Assembly: GCA_030432435.1 (NCBI GenBank)
Contig: JAUIGX010000003.1
Location: 1-51,423, forward strand
Length of the DNA stretch: 51,423 nucleotides
Origin: Alphaproteobacteria bacterium
Lineage (GTDB): Bacteria; Pseudomonadota; Alphaproteobacteria; Rhodospirillales; Rhodospirillaceae
Reading direction: 5' to 3'
The notes under the pieces were generated by a model. The model did not search any database and was not told where the DNA came from. It was given only the letters and a program-made list of their open reading frames with translations. Shown piece by piece: positions 39,675-49,106 of this stretch. Position 1 is the first letter of the stretch. Each line of letters starts with the position of its first letter. Made by a program: the position numbers and the translations under genes.

Positions 39675-40571
39675 ATGACGGAAAAAGCGACACACGACGG
39701 ACCAGGCGGCCCCGGCGGCCCGCCCCAGGCATTTCTCAAGGCGCTTGATCGTCTGGCAGAACCGCTTGTGCGCGCCCTCATTTCTCTGGGCGTCACCTTT
39801 CCGCTATTTAGCCGGGTACTGAAACGAATCTATATCCGCGTCGCGACCAACGAGGCACGAGCGGACGGAGCACCTTTAACCGTCAGCCGCATCAGCGTCA
39901 TGACCGGGCTGCAGCGCAAGGACATCGGCCAGATCAAAGACCAGATCGAGCGCAAACTAGGTCCGCCTGCAAATGTTTCTCTTGGCGCGCGTCTGATTAC
40001 GATTTGGAACGGTGCAAAGTCCTTCACAGACTCGGACGGCAAGCCGTTACCCCTGCCCCGCTTCTCGGGGCCATCCCCGACATTTGAAGATCTTGTTCGC
40101 AGTGTCAGTACAGATGTCCGGCCGCGTGCGGTGCTTGATGAATGGCTGCGCCTCGGCGTTGTCGGTATCGACGACCAGGACCGCGTCCATATGCGTTCAG
40201 ACTCGTTTGTGCCGCGCCAGGGCTTTGAAGAGCTCTCATATTTTTACGGACGCAACCTCGCCGATCACATCGCATCATCCACCTACAATCTTCTTGGCGA
40301 AGGCGAGCCTCGTTTGGAGCGAGCCGTCTATTACGACAGGCTCACACCTGACTCCGCTGCGGCGCTCGAGAAATATGCGCGTGATGTCGGCGGTGAAGCT
40401 TTGCGTCAGATCAACCGTGAAGCTTTGCGCCTTGCAGACGCCGATGAAGGCAAACCGGACGCCGACCAGCGTATGAGCGTCGGCATCTATTATTATTCCG
40501 GACCCGACGAGGACTCGAACGAGAGTTCAAATACGGAAGCCGGCACAGAAACCGGCGATGAAGATGTCTAG
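39675..40571 (+). CDS. DUF6502-like protein, possible winged-helix regulator
   Basis: 322-aa ORF with likely start MTEKATHDG; helix-turn-helix-like segment PLTVSRISVMTGLQRKDIGQIKDQI; the GTG start of the track (39603) lies inside operator 3. Confidence 0.65.
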   Translation: MTEKATHDGPGGPGGPPQAFLKALDRLAEPLVRALISLGVTFPLFSRVLKRIYIRVATNEARADGAPLTVSRISVMTGLQRKDIGQIKDQIERKLGPPANVSLGARLITIWNGAKSFTDSDGKPLPLPRFSGPSPTFEDLVRSVSTDVRPRAVLDEWLRLGVVGIDDQDRVHMRSDSFVPRQGFEELSYFYGRNLADHIASSTYNLLGEGEPRLERAVYYDRLTPDSAAALEKYARDVGGEALRQINREALRLADADEGKPDADQRMSVGIYYYSGPDEDSNESSNTEAGTETGDEDV

Positions 40572-41847
40572 GCTGCACCTTTGGATTGCCATAGCGCTCG
40601 CTGGCGCTCTACTCGCCGGGTGCGCGGGTACACCCGATGCGCTTCAACCTAGCGCGCAACTCCAGTGCCGGCCCGCAGACGGTCTTGGCGGGACAGGTAT
40701 CACGATAGCCGACCGCGGCATGGGCGGAACCGGGATCGACCGGGGTATGGGCGGCACCGGCGTTTTGGCTCAGGACCGCGGCATGGGCGGCACCGGGATT
40801 CGTGTCGGGATCATCGGAACCGTCACCGGCTTCGGCAGCATTTGCGTCAATGGCGTCCACATCGCTTATGACACTGGTACACCGGTGAGCGAAAACGGCA
40901 GGCCGGTTAGTACAGAAACTCTTGCCCTTGGGCAGACGGTCGCAGTATCGGCGATCGAAAATAATGCGCAGCTCACCGCAGCCTCCATTTCACTGGCCCA
41001 CGCGCTGACGGGTCCCATCACGGACGCTCCTGATGCAACCGGCAGCTTTGCCGTTATGGGCGCGCCGATAAAATCAGCCTTTGCTGCCGGCGTTGACATC
41101 ACAACACTCAGTGTTGGCGACGTTGTCACCGTTGACGGACTCCGGCGCGCCGACGGCACCATAGACGCTACCCGCATTGTCAAAGCCCCGGCGGATGCGA
41201 CCGCATTCATTCGAGGCATGATCGAAGTGTCTACCGACGGCGTTCGTATCGGCACGGTGAGGCTCGTCCTACCTTCCAATCAACTGCCGGGCCTAGCCGC
41301 CATTAACGGACAGTGGGCGATCGCCGAAGGTATTTGGTCGAACGACCAATTCACGGCCAACACCTTTGCGGTTGGCTCCGACCTCAACCCCGCCGCTATT
41401 ACACGGTTGTCGGTAGAAGGCTATCTGATCGGCACGCCCGATACGGGCTACAAGGTTCGCGGCATTCCGATCCGCGAAGAGTTGGAACGACGGCTCGCGC
41501 GCACAACGCTCAATCGTCTTGCAAACGGGCAGCGGGTTCAGGTGATTGGAAATGTCGAGCGGGATGGAAGCTTACGTATCCAGACCATCGTCGTGCCCGA
41601 CTATCTCAACCCGCTTCAGGATAGCGCTGCATCCGATGCAACGCTCACACCCGAGGAAAGCCGGACCGCCGCACAAACGCGAGAGCAAGTACAGCAGGAA
41701 CGCGGCACCTACAGACCTGCTGTAACGCGCCCAGAAACACTGAACGAACGAGGACTTGATATCCGAAGCGAGTCACGCCCGAACCGGCCCGTACTTGATC
41801 AACGGCCGCCCATTCAGCGCCCGCCGCCGCCGCCAACCCGGCGTTAG
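40558..41847 (+). CDS. DUF5666-like lipoprotein with GMGGTG repeats
   Basis: Lipobox-like LAGALLAGC; GLGGTGI/DRGMGGTGI/DRGMGGTGV/DRGMGGTGI repeats; repeated GxVTGFGSICVNGVHI / GQTVAVSAI-type small beta-domain blocks; 14-nt overlap with upstream gene. Confidence 0.72.
   Translation: MKMSRLHLWIAIALAGALLAGCAGTPDALQPSAQLQCRPADGLGGTGITIADRGMGGTGIDRGMGGTGVLAQDRGMGGTGIRVGIIGTVTGFGSICVNGVHIAYDTGTPVSENGRPVSTETLALGQTVAVSAIENNAQLTAASISLAHALTGPITDAPDATGSFAVMGAPIKSAFAAGVDITTLSVGDVVTVDGLRRADGTIDATRIVKAPADATAFIRGMIEVSTDGVRIGTVRLVLPSNQLPGLAAINGQWAIAEGIWSNDQFTANTFAVGSDLNPAAITRLSVEGYLIGTPDTGYKVRGIPIREELERRLARTTLNRLANGQRVQVIGNVERDGSLRIQTIVVPDYLNPLQDSAASDATLTPEESRTAAQTREQVQQERGTYRPAVTRPETLNERGLDIRSESRPNRPVLDQRPPIQRPPPPPTRR
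40711..40800 (+). repeat. 27-bp coding repeats, three copies encoding DRGMGGTG(I/V)
   Basis: gaccgcggcatgggcggaaccgggatc at 40711-40737, 40738-40764 and 40774-40800 (9-bp insertion before the last copy). Confidence 0.9.
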
Positions 41848-41869
41848 CGGAACACCGTTCCGCAGATCG

Positions 41870-42271
41870 CTATCCGGACCGGTGCCGCAGCCATTTCACC
41901 GCGGACGATGCGACCAGAATGACGGCGTATTGATAGATGGGAATAACCACATAAACGATGGCGGCCTGAGCATCCGGCGGTCCCGAGAAACCGGCATCGT
42001 AGTAGATGGAAAAGGCAAAAATCGCGCCGACCGCCGACAGCGCCGAAAACACCCACACAAACGGCCAATCCACATTAAATGCAGTGCGCCAGTGTGCGAG
42101 CAGGTAAGGCCCTGATGCCCACGCCCCGACAACCACAAACCCGGCAAAATACATAGCGGCACGGCCCAAGCCGTCGCTCCATACGTTCCCCATAGACATC
42201 AAAATTATGAGGTGAGTTGCAGCCGTTAGAAGCAGGGTCAAAACCCGTGAAATCGAGAGATGTTTGGTCAT
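41870..42271 (-). CDS. Hypothetical four-TM membrane protein
   Basis: 133-aa ORF with several hydrophobic segments; no recognised family. Confidence 0.6.
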   Translation of the reverse strand: MTKHLSISRVLTLLLTAATHLIILMSMGNVWSDGLGRAAMYFAGFVVVGAWASGPYLLAHWRTAFNVDWPFVWVFSALSAVGAIFAFSIYYDAGFSGPPDAQAAIVYVVIPIYQYAVILVASSAVKWLRHRSG

Positions 42272-42468
42272 ATGAGCGTGCTGTAATCCACCTGGGCGCG
42301 TTAATCAAACTCAAGCCTTGCCAAAGCATTATTTCACAAGACGAATTGCGCCTAATACGAGGAATTAAACGACAACTTAGAACTTGGAGTTGAGTAAATC
42401 TGCAAACTCCTGCAAGATGATTATCCGTGCGGTCGATGGTCGCACATCCTGTAACCCACAGGACACCT

Positions 42469-43854
42469 ATGGCTCGCTGGCACGCTCTCTGGCTTAATCC
42501 GGCCCTCACGCCGGAAATCGAACGCGAAGTTAATATCGAGCGGTTGGTTATCATGTCACGGCATCAGCCGGTGGCAGCACTTGCACATTCCATAAATTCG
42601 GGCGTCCTGGTTGCCGCGGCCTGGCCTCACCTCGCTCACTGGCTGCTGCTGTCCTTCGCGGCTTTTTTTCAGGCTGCGGCTGCGTGGCAATTCTACGAAT
42701 GGTGGACTCACCGCCATCGCCGCCGGCCATCGGCGGTATCGGACCGCACCATAGGCCGGATAGTGCAGTGGGCATTGGTCTTGGGCGTTCTATGGGGCGC
42801 GTTTAACACCATGCTGCTGGCGACATCGCAGTCGGCGGAAGTCTACTTGCTTGTCATGATGGTTCTCGCCGGCATGGCCGCGGGCGGCACCATTATGTTG
42901 CACAGCATTCCAGCAGCGCTGTTCACTTTTCTTGCCGGAAGTGTCGCGCCGCCGTGGATTCTAATCGCGGCAAACGACGAGCTGCTTCCAGGTGCCATCA
43001 TCACTTTCGCCGTAGTCTATTTTGCGTTCCTGGTGGTATCCGCACGATTCGGATATCAAAACTTTGTAGAGGGTGTGCGGCTGCGCATGCAAAACGCGGA
43101 ACTCGCGTACAAGGCCGAAGCGGCCAATCGCGCCAAGTCTCGATTCCTTGCCAATATGAGTCATGAACTCCGCACGCCCCTCAATGCCATCATCGGATTC
43201 GCGGAGGTTATTCACAGCCAGTTCAAGGGACCGGTCGGCAATCCTCAATACATCGACTTCGCCCGGTCCATACACGAGAGCGGCCGGCATCTTGTGGGCA
43301 TCATCAATGACATTCTCGACTTATCCAAAGTCGAGGCCGGGCGCGTGGAACTGGAGGAGGATGCAACGACCATCATGTCGCTCGTCGATCAGGTGACCGT
43401 CCTGATGCACCATGCGATTGACGACGCCCAACTTAACCTTGAAATCGCAGTCGAACCCGGCATGCCGGAAGTGCTGGTGGACAGTCGCAAGCTCAATCAA
43501 GTTCTCATCAACGTGATGTCCAACGCGGTGACATTCACACCTGCTGGCGGACGTATTCGCATTGAAGGCCGTCGCACCGGTGATGGCGGCATCGCCATCC
43601 GCGTAACCGATACCGGCATCGGCATTCCCGAAGATGAAATCAAAGAAGTTTTAAAGCCGTTTGTCCAAAGCCGCGAAGCTGAACGGCGCAGCACGCAAGG
43701 GACGGGCTTAGGACTGCCTTTGGCCGATCAGTTTATGAAATTACATGGCGGCTCAATGACTCTCAGCAGTGAGCGCGAGAGTGGCACCACCGTGACACTT
43801 TATCTGCCTCCTTACCGCGTCTTGCAAAGAACGTCCGTGAAGGTTGCGGGTTAG
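42469..43854 (+). CDS. Membrane sensor histidine kinase
   Basis: N-terminal TM segments; H-box FLANMSHELRTPLNAIIGFAEVI, N-box LINVMSNAVTFTP, G boxes VTDTGIGIP and GTGLGLPLADQF. Confidence 0.93.
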   Translation: MARWHALWLNPALTPEIEREVNIERLVIMSRHQPVAALAHSINSGVLVAAAWPHLAHWLLLSFAAFFQAAAAWQFYEWWTHRHRRRPSAVSDRTIGRIVQWALVLGVLWGAFNTMLLATSQSAEVYLLVMMVLAGMAAGGTIMLHSIPAALFTFLAGSVAPPWILIAANDELLPGAIITFAVVYFAFLVVSARFGYQNFVEGVRLRMQNAELAYKAEAANRAKSRFLANMSHELRTPLNAIIGFAEVIHSQFKGPVGNPQYIDFARSIHESGRHLVGIINDILDLSKVEAGRVELEEDATTIMSLVDQVTVLMHHAIDDAQLNLEIAVEPGMPEVLVDSRKLNQVLINVMSNAVTFTPAGGRIRIEGRRTGDGGIAIRVTDTGIGIPEDEIKEVLKPFVQSREAERRSTQGTGLGLPLADQFMKLHGGSMTLSSERESGTTVTLYLPPYRVLQRTSVKVAG

Positions 43855-43998
43855 CCGCTCGTGGGTATCCATAACCGTGCCGCCAGTAGCGGATTAACTG
43901 TGATGTCGAAGGTACGCAATTGGAAAAACAGTCGGCGCCGAGCCGTTCGCTCTGTATGCTGATCTCTTTAGGCTGAGAAAATTATAGAAGGACGCCGT

Positions 43999-44892
43999 AT
44001 GTCGGATTCAATTTCACTGACCATCGCGCCGCGCCGCCGTGACCTGGGCGGGTTTGAAGTGTCTCGCATTCTTCCTATCGCGAAGAAACGCAACGTCGGC
44101 CCCTTTGTGTTTTTCGATCACATCGGCCCGGCCGACTTCGCCCCCGGCAAAGGTATTGATGTTCGCCCGCATCCGCACATCGGCCTCGCAACAGTTACCT
44201 ATCTCTTTGACGGAGAGATTCTGCACAAGGACAGTCTGGGCTCCGTTCAGCATATTCGACCCGGCGATGTAAACTGGATGGTCGCCGGTAACGGCATCGT
44301 TCATTCCGAGCGTACGGGTGCTGAAACGCGCGCGGCCGGCCATCGCCTCCACGGCATACAATCTTGGGTCGCGCTGCCGAAGTCCGCCGAGGAAACATCC
44401 CCAGGTTTCTTCCATCATCCGGACACGACGTTGCCGGAAGTTGAGCGCCCCGGCGTGCGACTGAAGATTATCGCAGGCGCCGCCTTTGGCGTGAAATCAC
44501 CCGTCAAAGTGCACAGCGAAACCCTGTACGTTCATGCTGACTTAGAGGCTAGCGCCCGCTTGACTCTTCCCGCTGATCATACCGAGCGCGCCGTCTATGT
44601 AGTAAGTGGCGAGATCGCCATCGACGGAGCACCGCTCAAAACCATGGAGATGGGAGTGCTCACCGAAGGGAAGGATGTAGCCATCACTTGCACGCAAGCG
44701 GCTTCACTCATGCTTCTGGGCGGAGAGCCGCTCGACGGGCCGCGCACTATTTGGTGGAATTTGGTGGCCAGTGATCAAGCTCTGATAGATGCAGCGAAAT
44801 CCGATTGGACAGCCGCCCCTGGTCAGAAATGGCAAGGCCGGTTCAAACTGCCCCCGGACGAAGGTGAGTACATCCCCTTACCCGAGGAGTGA
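43999..44892 (+). CDS. Pirin family protein
   Basis: GPFVFFDHIGPADFAPGKGIDVRPHPHIGLATVTYLFDGEILHKDSLGSVQHIRPGDVNWMVAGNGIVHSER. Confidence 0.97.
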   Translation: MSDSISLTIAPRRRDLGGFEVSRILPIAKKRNVGPFVFFDHIGPADFAPGKGIDVRPHPHIGLATVTYLFDGEILHKDSLGSVQHIRPGDVNWMVAGNGIVHSERTGAETRAAGHRLHGIQSWVALPKSAEETSPGFFHHPDTTLPEVERPGVRLKIIAGAAFGVKSPVKVHSETLYVHADLEASARLTLPADHTERAVYVVSGEIAIDGAPLKTMEMGVLTEGKDVAITCTQAASLMLLGGEPLDGPRTIWWNLVASDQALIDAAKSDWTAAPGQKWQGRFKLPPDEGEYIPLPEE

Positions 44893-44914
44893 CGCGATAG
44901 CATGAGTGCAGGGC

Positions 44915-46072
44915 TTACCCGGCCGCACGAATCGCTATCGTCACCGCTGCGTCCAAAGCGTCGATATCGACGTCTAAATCACCGAATAGCGGCTCTTTTT
45001 CGTTGCCGATAAAATCGCCGACAACGCAAGCGTAGGAATGTCCGGCAGCGCAGGCAACCTCGTGATAGGTCCACACCACGCGCTTGGTATGTGTTAGCTC
45101 CACCACAGCGCCGCCCGGCGCCATGAACATGGTATTGGTCAGCCCAGCGCCGTGCGGCCCGACAACGATGGAGGCGTCCGCAAACAACTCTATCTGTTTA
45201 TCCAAGCTCATTTTGCCGGGATTAACAGACGTGAACCCGTGCGAGGCCAGAAGCTTTTCGACCGCGGCCTCATTGATCACGCGGCGACGCGGAACCTCGC
45301 CCCGCGCCACATAAAGCCGCTTTGCACCTCGCGCGCGACCGTCGAGCCCAAATCGTCGGCGCAGCCACTCCACCTTCCATGGACTCGCGCCGGTGTCACG
45401 CCTCGGGAATATGATCTGCGGGCAATACAACAGGGTTCCGTCGAACGCCTGAATGTCTCCGGGCGCAATGCCCGTCCGCTGCAATGCTTCGTCCATAAAA
45501 GAGTGGCTCGAACCCAGCGGGTACCCGCTCACAATGGACTTCGATATCCGCGCAAGCGGCACACGCTCGCGCCAGTGCATCTGGCCCAAGGCGTCCAGCA
45601 GGAAATGAAAATAGTTGTTCGTTGAAAACCCATTCGCAGAAAATACCGGACCGCCCGCCTGCGCCCAGGGAATATGCTTGCCCGGCAACTGCTTTTGAAA
45701 GTGCCCGAAGCTATACTCCAGCGACGCGCCGTCAAGTTTAACAGCCGACTCGCGAATCAAGCGGCCCGTGGGCAAAACAACATACCCGAACGGGCCCATC
45801 AGAAAGCAATTTTGCACGGCACACACCATCGGCGAGTGGCGGTGCACCTGGCCAGCGGGAAACATTTTCGCGAATTCAGGCCGATTGAGGAACACCGGCG
45901 CCGTCAGCGTCAAGGGAGGAGAATCCTCGGCGACCGCATAGGCAAACTGATCGCCGCTGAACCCCAGCTCCGATAGCGGAATCTTTTTTCCCGAGGTTTC
46001 CATGTCGAAAAGATGAAGAATTTTTTCGCCGCTCATTCGCTCATCATGGCAGACCTTTTGCGCCGGCTCCAT
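44915..46072 (-). CDS. Glycosyltransferase family 61-like (DUF563) protein
   Basis: FADASIVVGPHGAGLTNTMFMAPGGAVVELTH and RLYVARGEVPRRRVINE motifs; start may be MSGEKILHL at 46036. Confidence 0.82.
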   Translation of the reverse strand: MEPAQKVCHDERMSGEKILHLFDMETSGKKIPLSELGFSGDQFAYAVAEDSPPLTLTAPVFLNRPEFAKMFPAGQVHRHSPMVCAVQNCFLMGPFGYVVLPTGRLIRESAVKLDGASLEYSFGHFQKQLPGKHIPWAQAGGPVFSANGFSTNNYFHFLLDALGQMHWRERVPLARISKSIVSGYPLGSSHSFMDEALQRTGIAPGDIQAFDGTLLYCPQIIFPRRDTGASPWKVEWLRRRFGLDGRARGAKRLYVARGEVPRRRVINEAAVEKLLASHGFTSVNPGKMSLDKQIELFADASIVVGPHGAGLTNTMFMAPGGAVVELTHTKRVVWTYHEVACAAGHSYACVVGDFIGNEKEPLFGDLDVDIDALDAAVTIAIRAAG

Positions 46073-46119
46073 AGACCCGCTCCATGCAATGTCCGTTCTC
46101 TAAAATGAAGGAGGCTCTC

Positions 46120-47748
46120 ATGGACATTCTCGGCCCGCCCTCTTATCGTCCGCACACGTTCTGTTCGCCGGGAGACTCTTCAGCCATGGCTTCGCATCGC
46201 CCACGCCCTTCCTCACCTTTCGTTGTCGCCGCTGCAGTCGCCGCCGCACTGCTTATAGCGCCCGTCTTTCTGGCGAGTGCCCTCGCACAGGACCAAGGTG
46301 ACAAAGCCGCCAATGCGCGCGCGGAAAAGCCAAAAGAAGACCTGAAACCGAAGATATTCACCAAGGAGTTCTCCGGAACCTTCAACGGTCAGCGCCTTGC
46401 TTATACCGTGACGGCCGGTGAAACCTTTCTCAAGAACGACAAGGACGAAAACACCGCCAGCATCTTCACGGTTTCGTACACCAAAGGCGGAACGGTGGAC
46501 CCTGCCACGCGCCCGGTGACATTTGTGTTCAACGGCGGGCCGGGATCGGCATCCCTCTGGCTGCACATGGGAGTCTTCGGCCCCAAGCGCATTCAAGTGC
46601 CCAGCGATGCCACCTCGGCTGGCGCACCGCCCTACATTCTGGAAGACAACACTCTCAGCATCCTAGACGTCACGGACCTTGTGTTCATCGACCCGGTCGG
46701 CACCGGCTATTCACGCCCGCTCGGCGATGCCAAGGGTCAGGACTTTTGGGGGCTGCGCGAAGATGCCCGTTCGATCGCCGAGTTCATCCGCGTCTGGATC
46801 ACCGAGCAGGAGCGCTGGAACTCGCCCAAGTACATCGCCGGCGAAAGCTACGGCACCACCCGCGCCGCGCAGTTGGTGGCCGAGTTGCAGGGCGGATACA
46901 CCGGCGTCGCCCTCAACGGTGTTATTCTCATCTCGTCCATTCTAGATTTTCATACGGTGGACAACGCACCGGGCAACGACATGCCCTACATCGCGTTCCT
47001 GCCCACCTATGCCGCAGCGGCCTGGTACCACGGCAAGGTTGATCCGCGGCCCGATAGCTTGCCGGCGTTCTTAGACGAAGCTCGCGACTTCGCCCGCAAC
47101 GAGTACTCCGTAGCCTTGTTGAAAGGCGCGGCCCTCAGCGATGAGGACCGCGAAACTATCGTAAAAAAATTGGCGCACTACACCGGCCTTTCCGAAGCCT
47201 ATGTTGAACGCGCCAAGTTGCGCGTGAACGAATTTCGCTTCATGAAAGAGTTACTGCGGGACGATGGCCTAAGTGTCGGGCGCTACGATGCCCGCTATAC
47301 CGGCGAGGACTACGACTCCGCTGGTGAGAGCTACGATAACGATCCATCGGCCTACGGCGTCAGCGGCGCGTTCGTCGCCACCATCAACGACTACCTGACT
47401 CGCATTCTGGATGTGGATATGGGCCGCAGGTATAAAATTCTCGATAGCGAGCCCATCCGGAACTGGAAATGGACGAGCGAGAACGACCGCTCGCCTTTCG
47501 TCAATGTCGCACCCCACCTAGGGCAAGCGATGCGCGAGAACACCGACTTTCGCGTCTTTGTCGGCAATGGCTATTACGACCTGGCGACCCCGTTTTTTGC
47601 CACCGAGACCACCTTTCTCAACAATGGAATCAATCCGGACCGCGTCACCCTCGCGTATTACGAGGCGGGCCACATGATGTACACACACCACCCCTCGCTG
47701 CAAAAACTGACCGACGACGTCAGGTCCTTTATCCAGTCCGGCCCCTAA
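46120..47748 (+). CDS. Secreted S10-family serine carboxypeptidase-like protein
   Basis: VTFVFNGGPGSASLWLHMGVFGPKRI, DPVGTGYSRPLG, YIAGESYGTTRAAQL, YEAGHMMYTH; start uncertain (46084/46120/46186). Confidence 0.9.
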   Translation: MDILGPPSYRPHTFCSPGDSSAMASHRPRPSSPFVVAAAVAAALLIAPVFLASALAQDQGDKAANARAEKPKEDLKPKIFTKEFSGTFNGQRLAYTVTAGETFLKNDKDENTASIFTVSYTKGGTVDPATRPVTFVFNGGPGSASLWLHMGVFGPKRIQVPSDATSAGAPPYILEDNTLSILDVTDLVFIDPVGTGYSRPLGDAKGQDFWGLREDARSIAEFIRVWITEQERWNSPKYIAGESYGTTRAAQLVAELQGGYTGVALNGVILISSILDFHTVDNAPGNDMPYIAFLPTYAAAAWYHGKVDPRPDSLPAFLDEARDFARNEYSVALLKGAALSDEDRETIVKKLAHYTGLSEAYVERAKLRVNEFRFMKELLRDDGLSVGRYDARYTGEDYDSAGESYDNDPSAYGVSGAFVATINDYLTRILDVDMGRRYKILDSEPIRNWKWTSENDRSPFVNVAPHLGQAMRENTDFRVFVGNGYYDLATPFFATETTFLNNGINPDRVTLAYYEAGHMMYTHHPSLQKLTDDVRSFIQSGP

Positions 47749-48046
47749 GTCTGCCGGATCGGCGCCGCTACCCACAACATATTGAAGCCACAAGAATTTG
47801 CGGGCCGGCAGCACAACGGCTGGCTGTGGAAAATTCTGAATTTTCTTGACTCATCAAGGGCGCAGCCTTTTTGATTGCGGTGCAATCGAGTTTTGACCCT
47901 GATCTTGCCGGCTACGCCACCAGCTTTGCGGCCTTCGGCCTATCCTGGAGGACGCACTTTCAAGACACACAAATCTCGTTGTCGGACGTTGCGCGACGTG
48001 CCGTGACACATCGCGTCATTGAGAGCACAACTACGGAGACCAAGGC

Positions 48047-48250
48047 ATGGCGACAGGAACTGTGAAGTGGTTCAACAAAGTTAAGGGTTACGGTTTCATC
48101 CAACCCTCGGACGGCGGCAAAGATGTATTTGTCCATATTACTGCGGTCGAACGCGCAGGCATGGATTCACTGACGGAAGGCCAGACAGTCAGTTACGATA
48201 TGGTGGAGGAACGCGGCAAGACGGCCGCCGCCAACCTCAAGGCTGAATAG
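48047..48250 (+). CDS. cspA: Cold-shock protein
   Basis: MATGTVKWFNKVKGYGFIQPSDGGKDVFVHITAVERAGMDSLTEGQ. Confidence 0.98.
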   Translation: MATGTVKWFNKVKGYGFIQPSDGGKDVFVHITAVERAGMDSLTEGQTVSYDMVEERGKTAAANLKAE

Positions 48251-48293
48251 AACTTTATGGCGGAGCGTTTAGCCCCGCCGCCAAGTTTTCTAG

Positions 48294-48337
48294 GAACGGC
48301 GGCATACTTGATCGGTGTGCCGCCGTTCTCCTTTTTA
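48294..48337 (+). terminator. Rho-independent terminator downstream of cspA
   Basis: 14-bp stem GAACGGCGGCATAC/GTGTGCCGCCGTTC (one mismatch) followed by tcctttttag. Confidence 0.85.
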
Positions 48338-48411
48338 GAGTTTAGCTATACAAAGTGCGCCGCTACAGATGATCGCTTGAGGCCGAGTTGAAATAGCCCG
48401 ATACGTGCGGC

Positions 48412-48984
48412 TTAAAAATTATTTTCGAGAATTTGCTTCGCCAGCATTTCTTCCATGATGCGGCGAATGGATTTGTCCGGGCTTGAATGCCGAACGGAGA
48501 TTCCAAAACTGACGTCTCCGATGGCCACTGCCACACCGTCGCCCCAGTACAAGGATTGGTCACCGTAGGGCAGCGGTTCAGGTGCGCTGGGAATAACATG
48601 CGCATCCGCCGCCTCGTGGAAGGACTCTAAAAAATGCTTCGGGCCGTCAGTACCTTCCGGCCAGAACATGGCATTGAGGATGGCATAGGTACCCCCTTCC
48701 TCGGGCACTTCGCTTGTGCCCCAGTAGCATGTAGAGGAATAAGCGCCGTCGCGGGTGACGCCGTCATCCTGCCGGTCACCTTCCCTTACCGAAACTCCAA
48801 TAACCCTTTGCACTTCGGCAGCGCTGAGCATGTTGCAAGCGTCGATCTGTGCCGACCCGCCCCCTGCGGCGCCATCGCCCGTGCCCGGCTGAGCCACTAG
48901 AGCTACCGCAAGACCCGTGCCCGCCAAGCCCGCCACCACCAGAATTGCCGCGATACCGCGCAACTGCATCTTAAAACCCTCCAA
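48412..48984 (-). CDS. Hypothetical exported protein, DUF3558-like
   Basis: Signal/TM N-terminus, then DACNMLSAAEVQRVIGVSV and CYWG typical of small exported DUF3558-like proteins. Confidence 0.55.
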   Translation of the reverse strand: MEGFKMQLRGIAAILVVAGLAGTGLAVALVAQPGTGDGAAGGGSAQIDACNMLSAAEVQRVIGVSVREGDRQDDGVTRDGAYSSTCYWGTSEVPEEGGTYAILNAMFWPEGTDGPKHFLESFHEAADAHVIPSAPEPLPYGDQSLYWGDGVAVAIGDVSFGISVRHSSPDKSIRRIMEEMLAKQILENNF

Positions 48985-49106
48985 AGACAGAAATTATTCG
49001 TGCTTTAGTATAGTCTCACTGTAGGACAAAAGGCGACACTGGCAACCGTGCCCGCCGCCCGCAGCTTTGCAAACACCATCAGGCCTTCATTTATAGCTTA
49101 CCCGAC

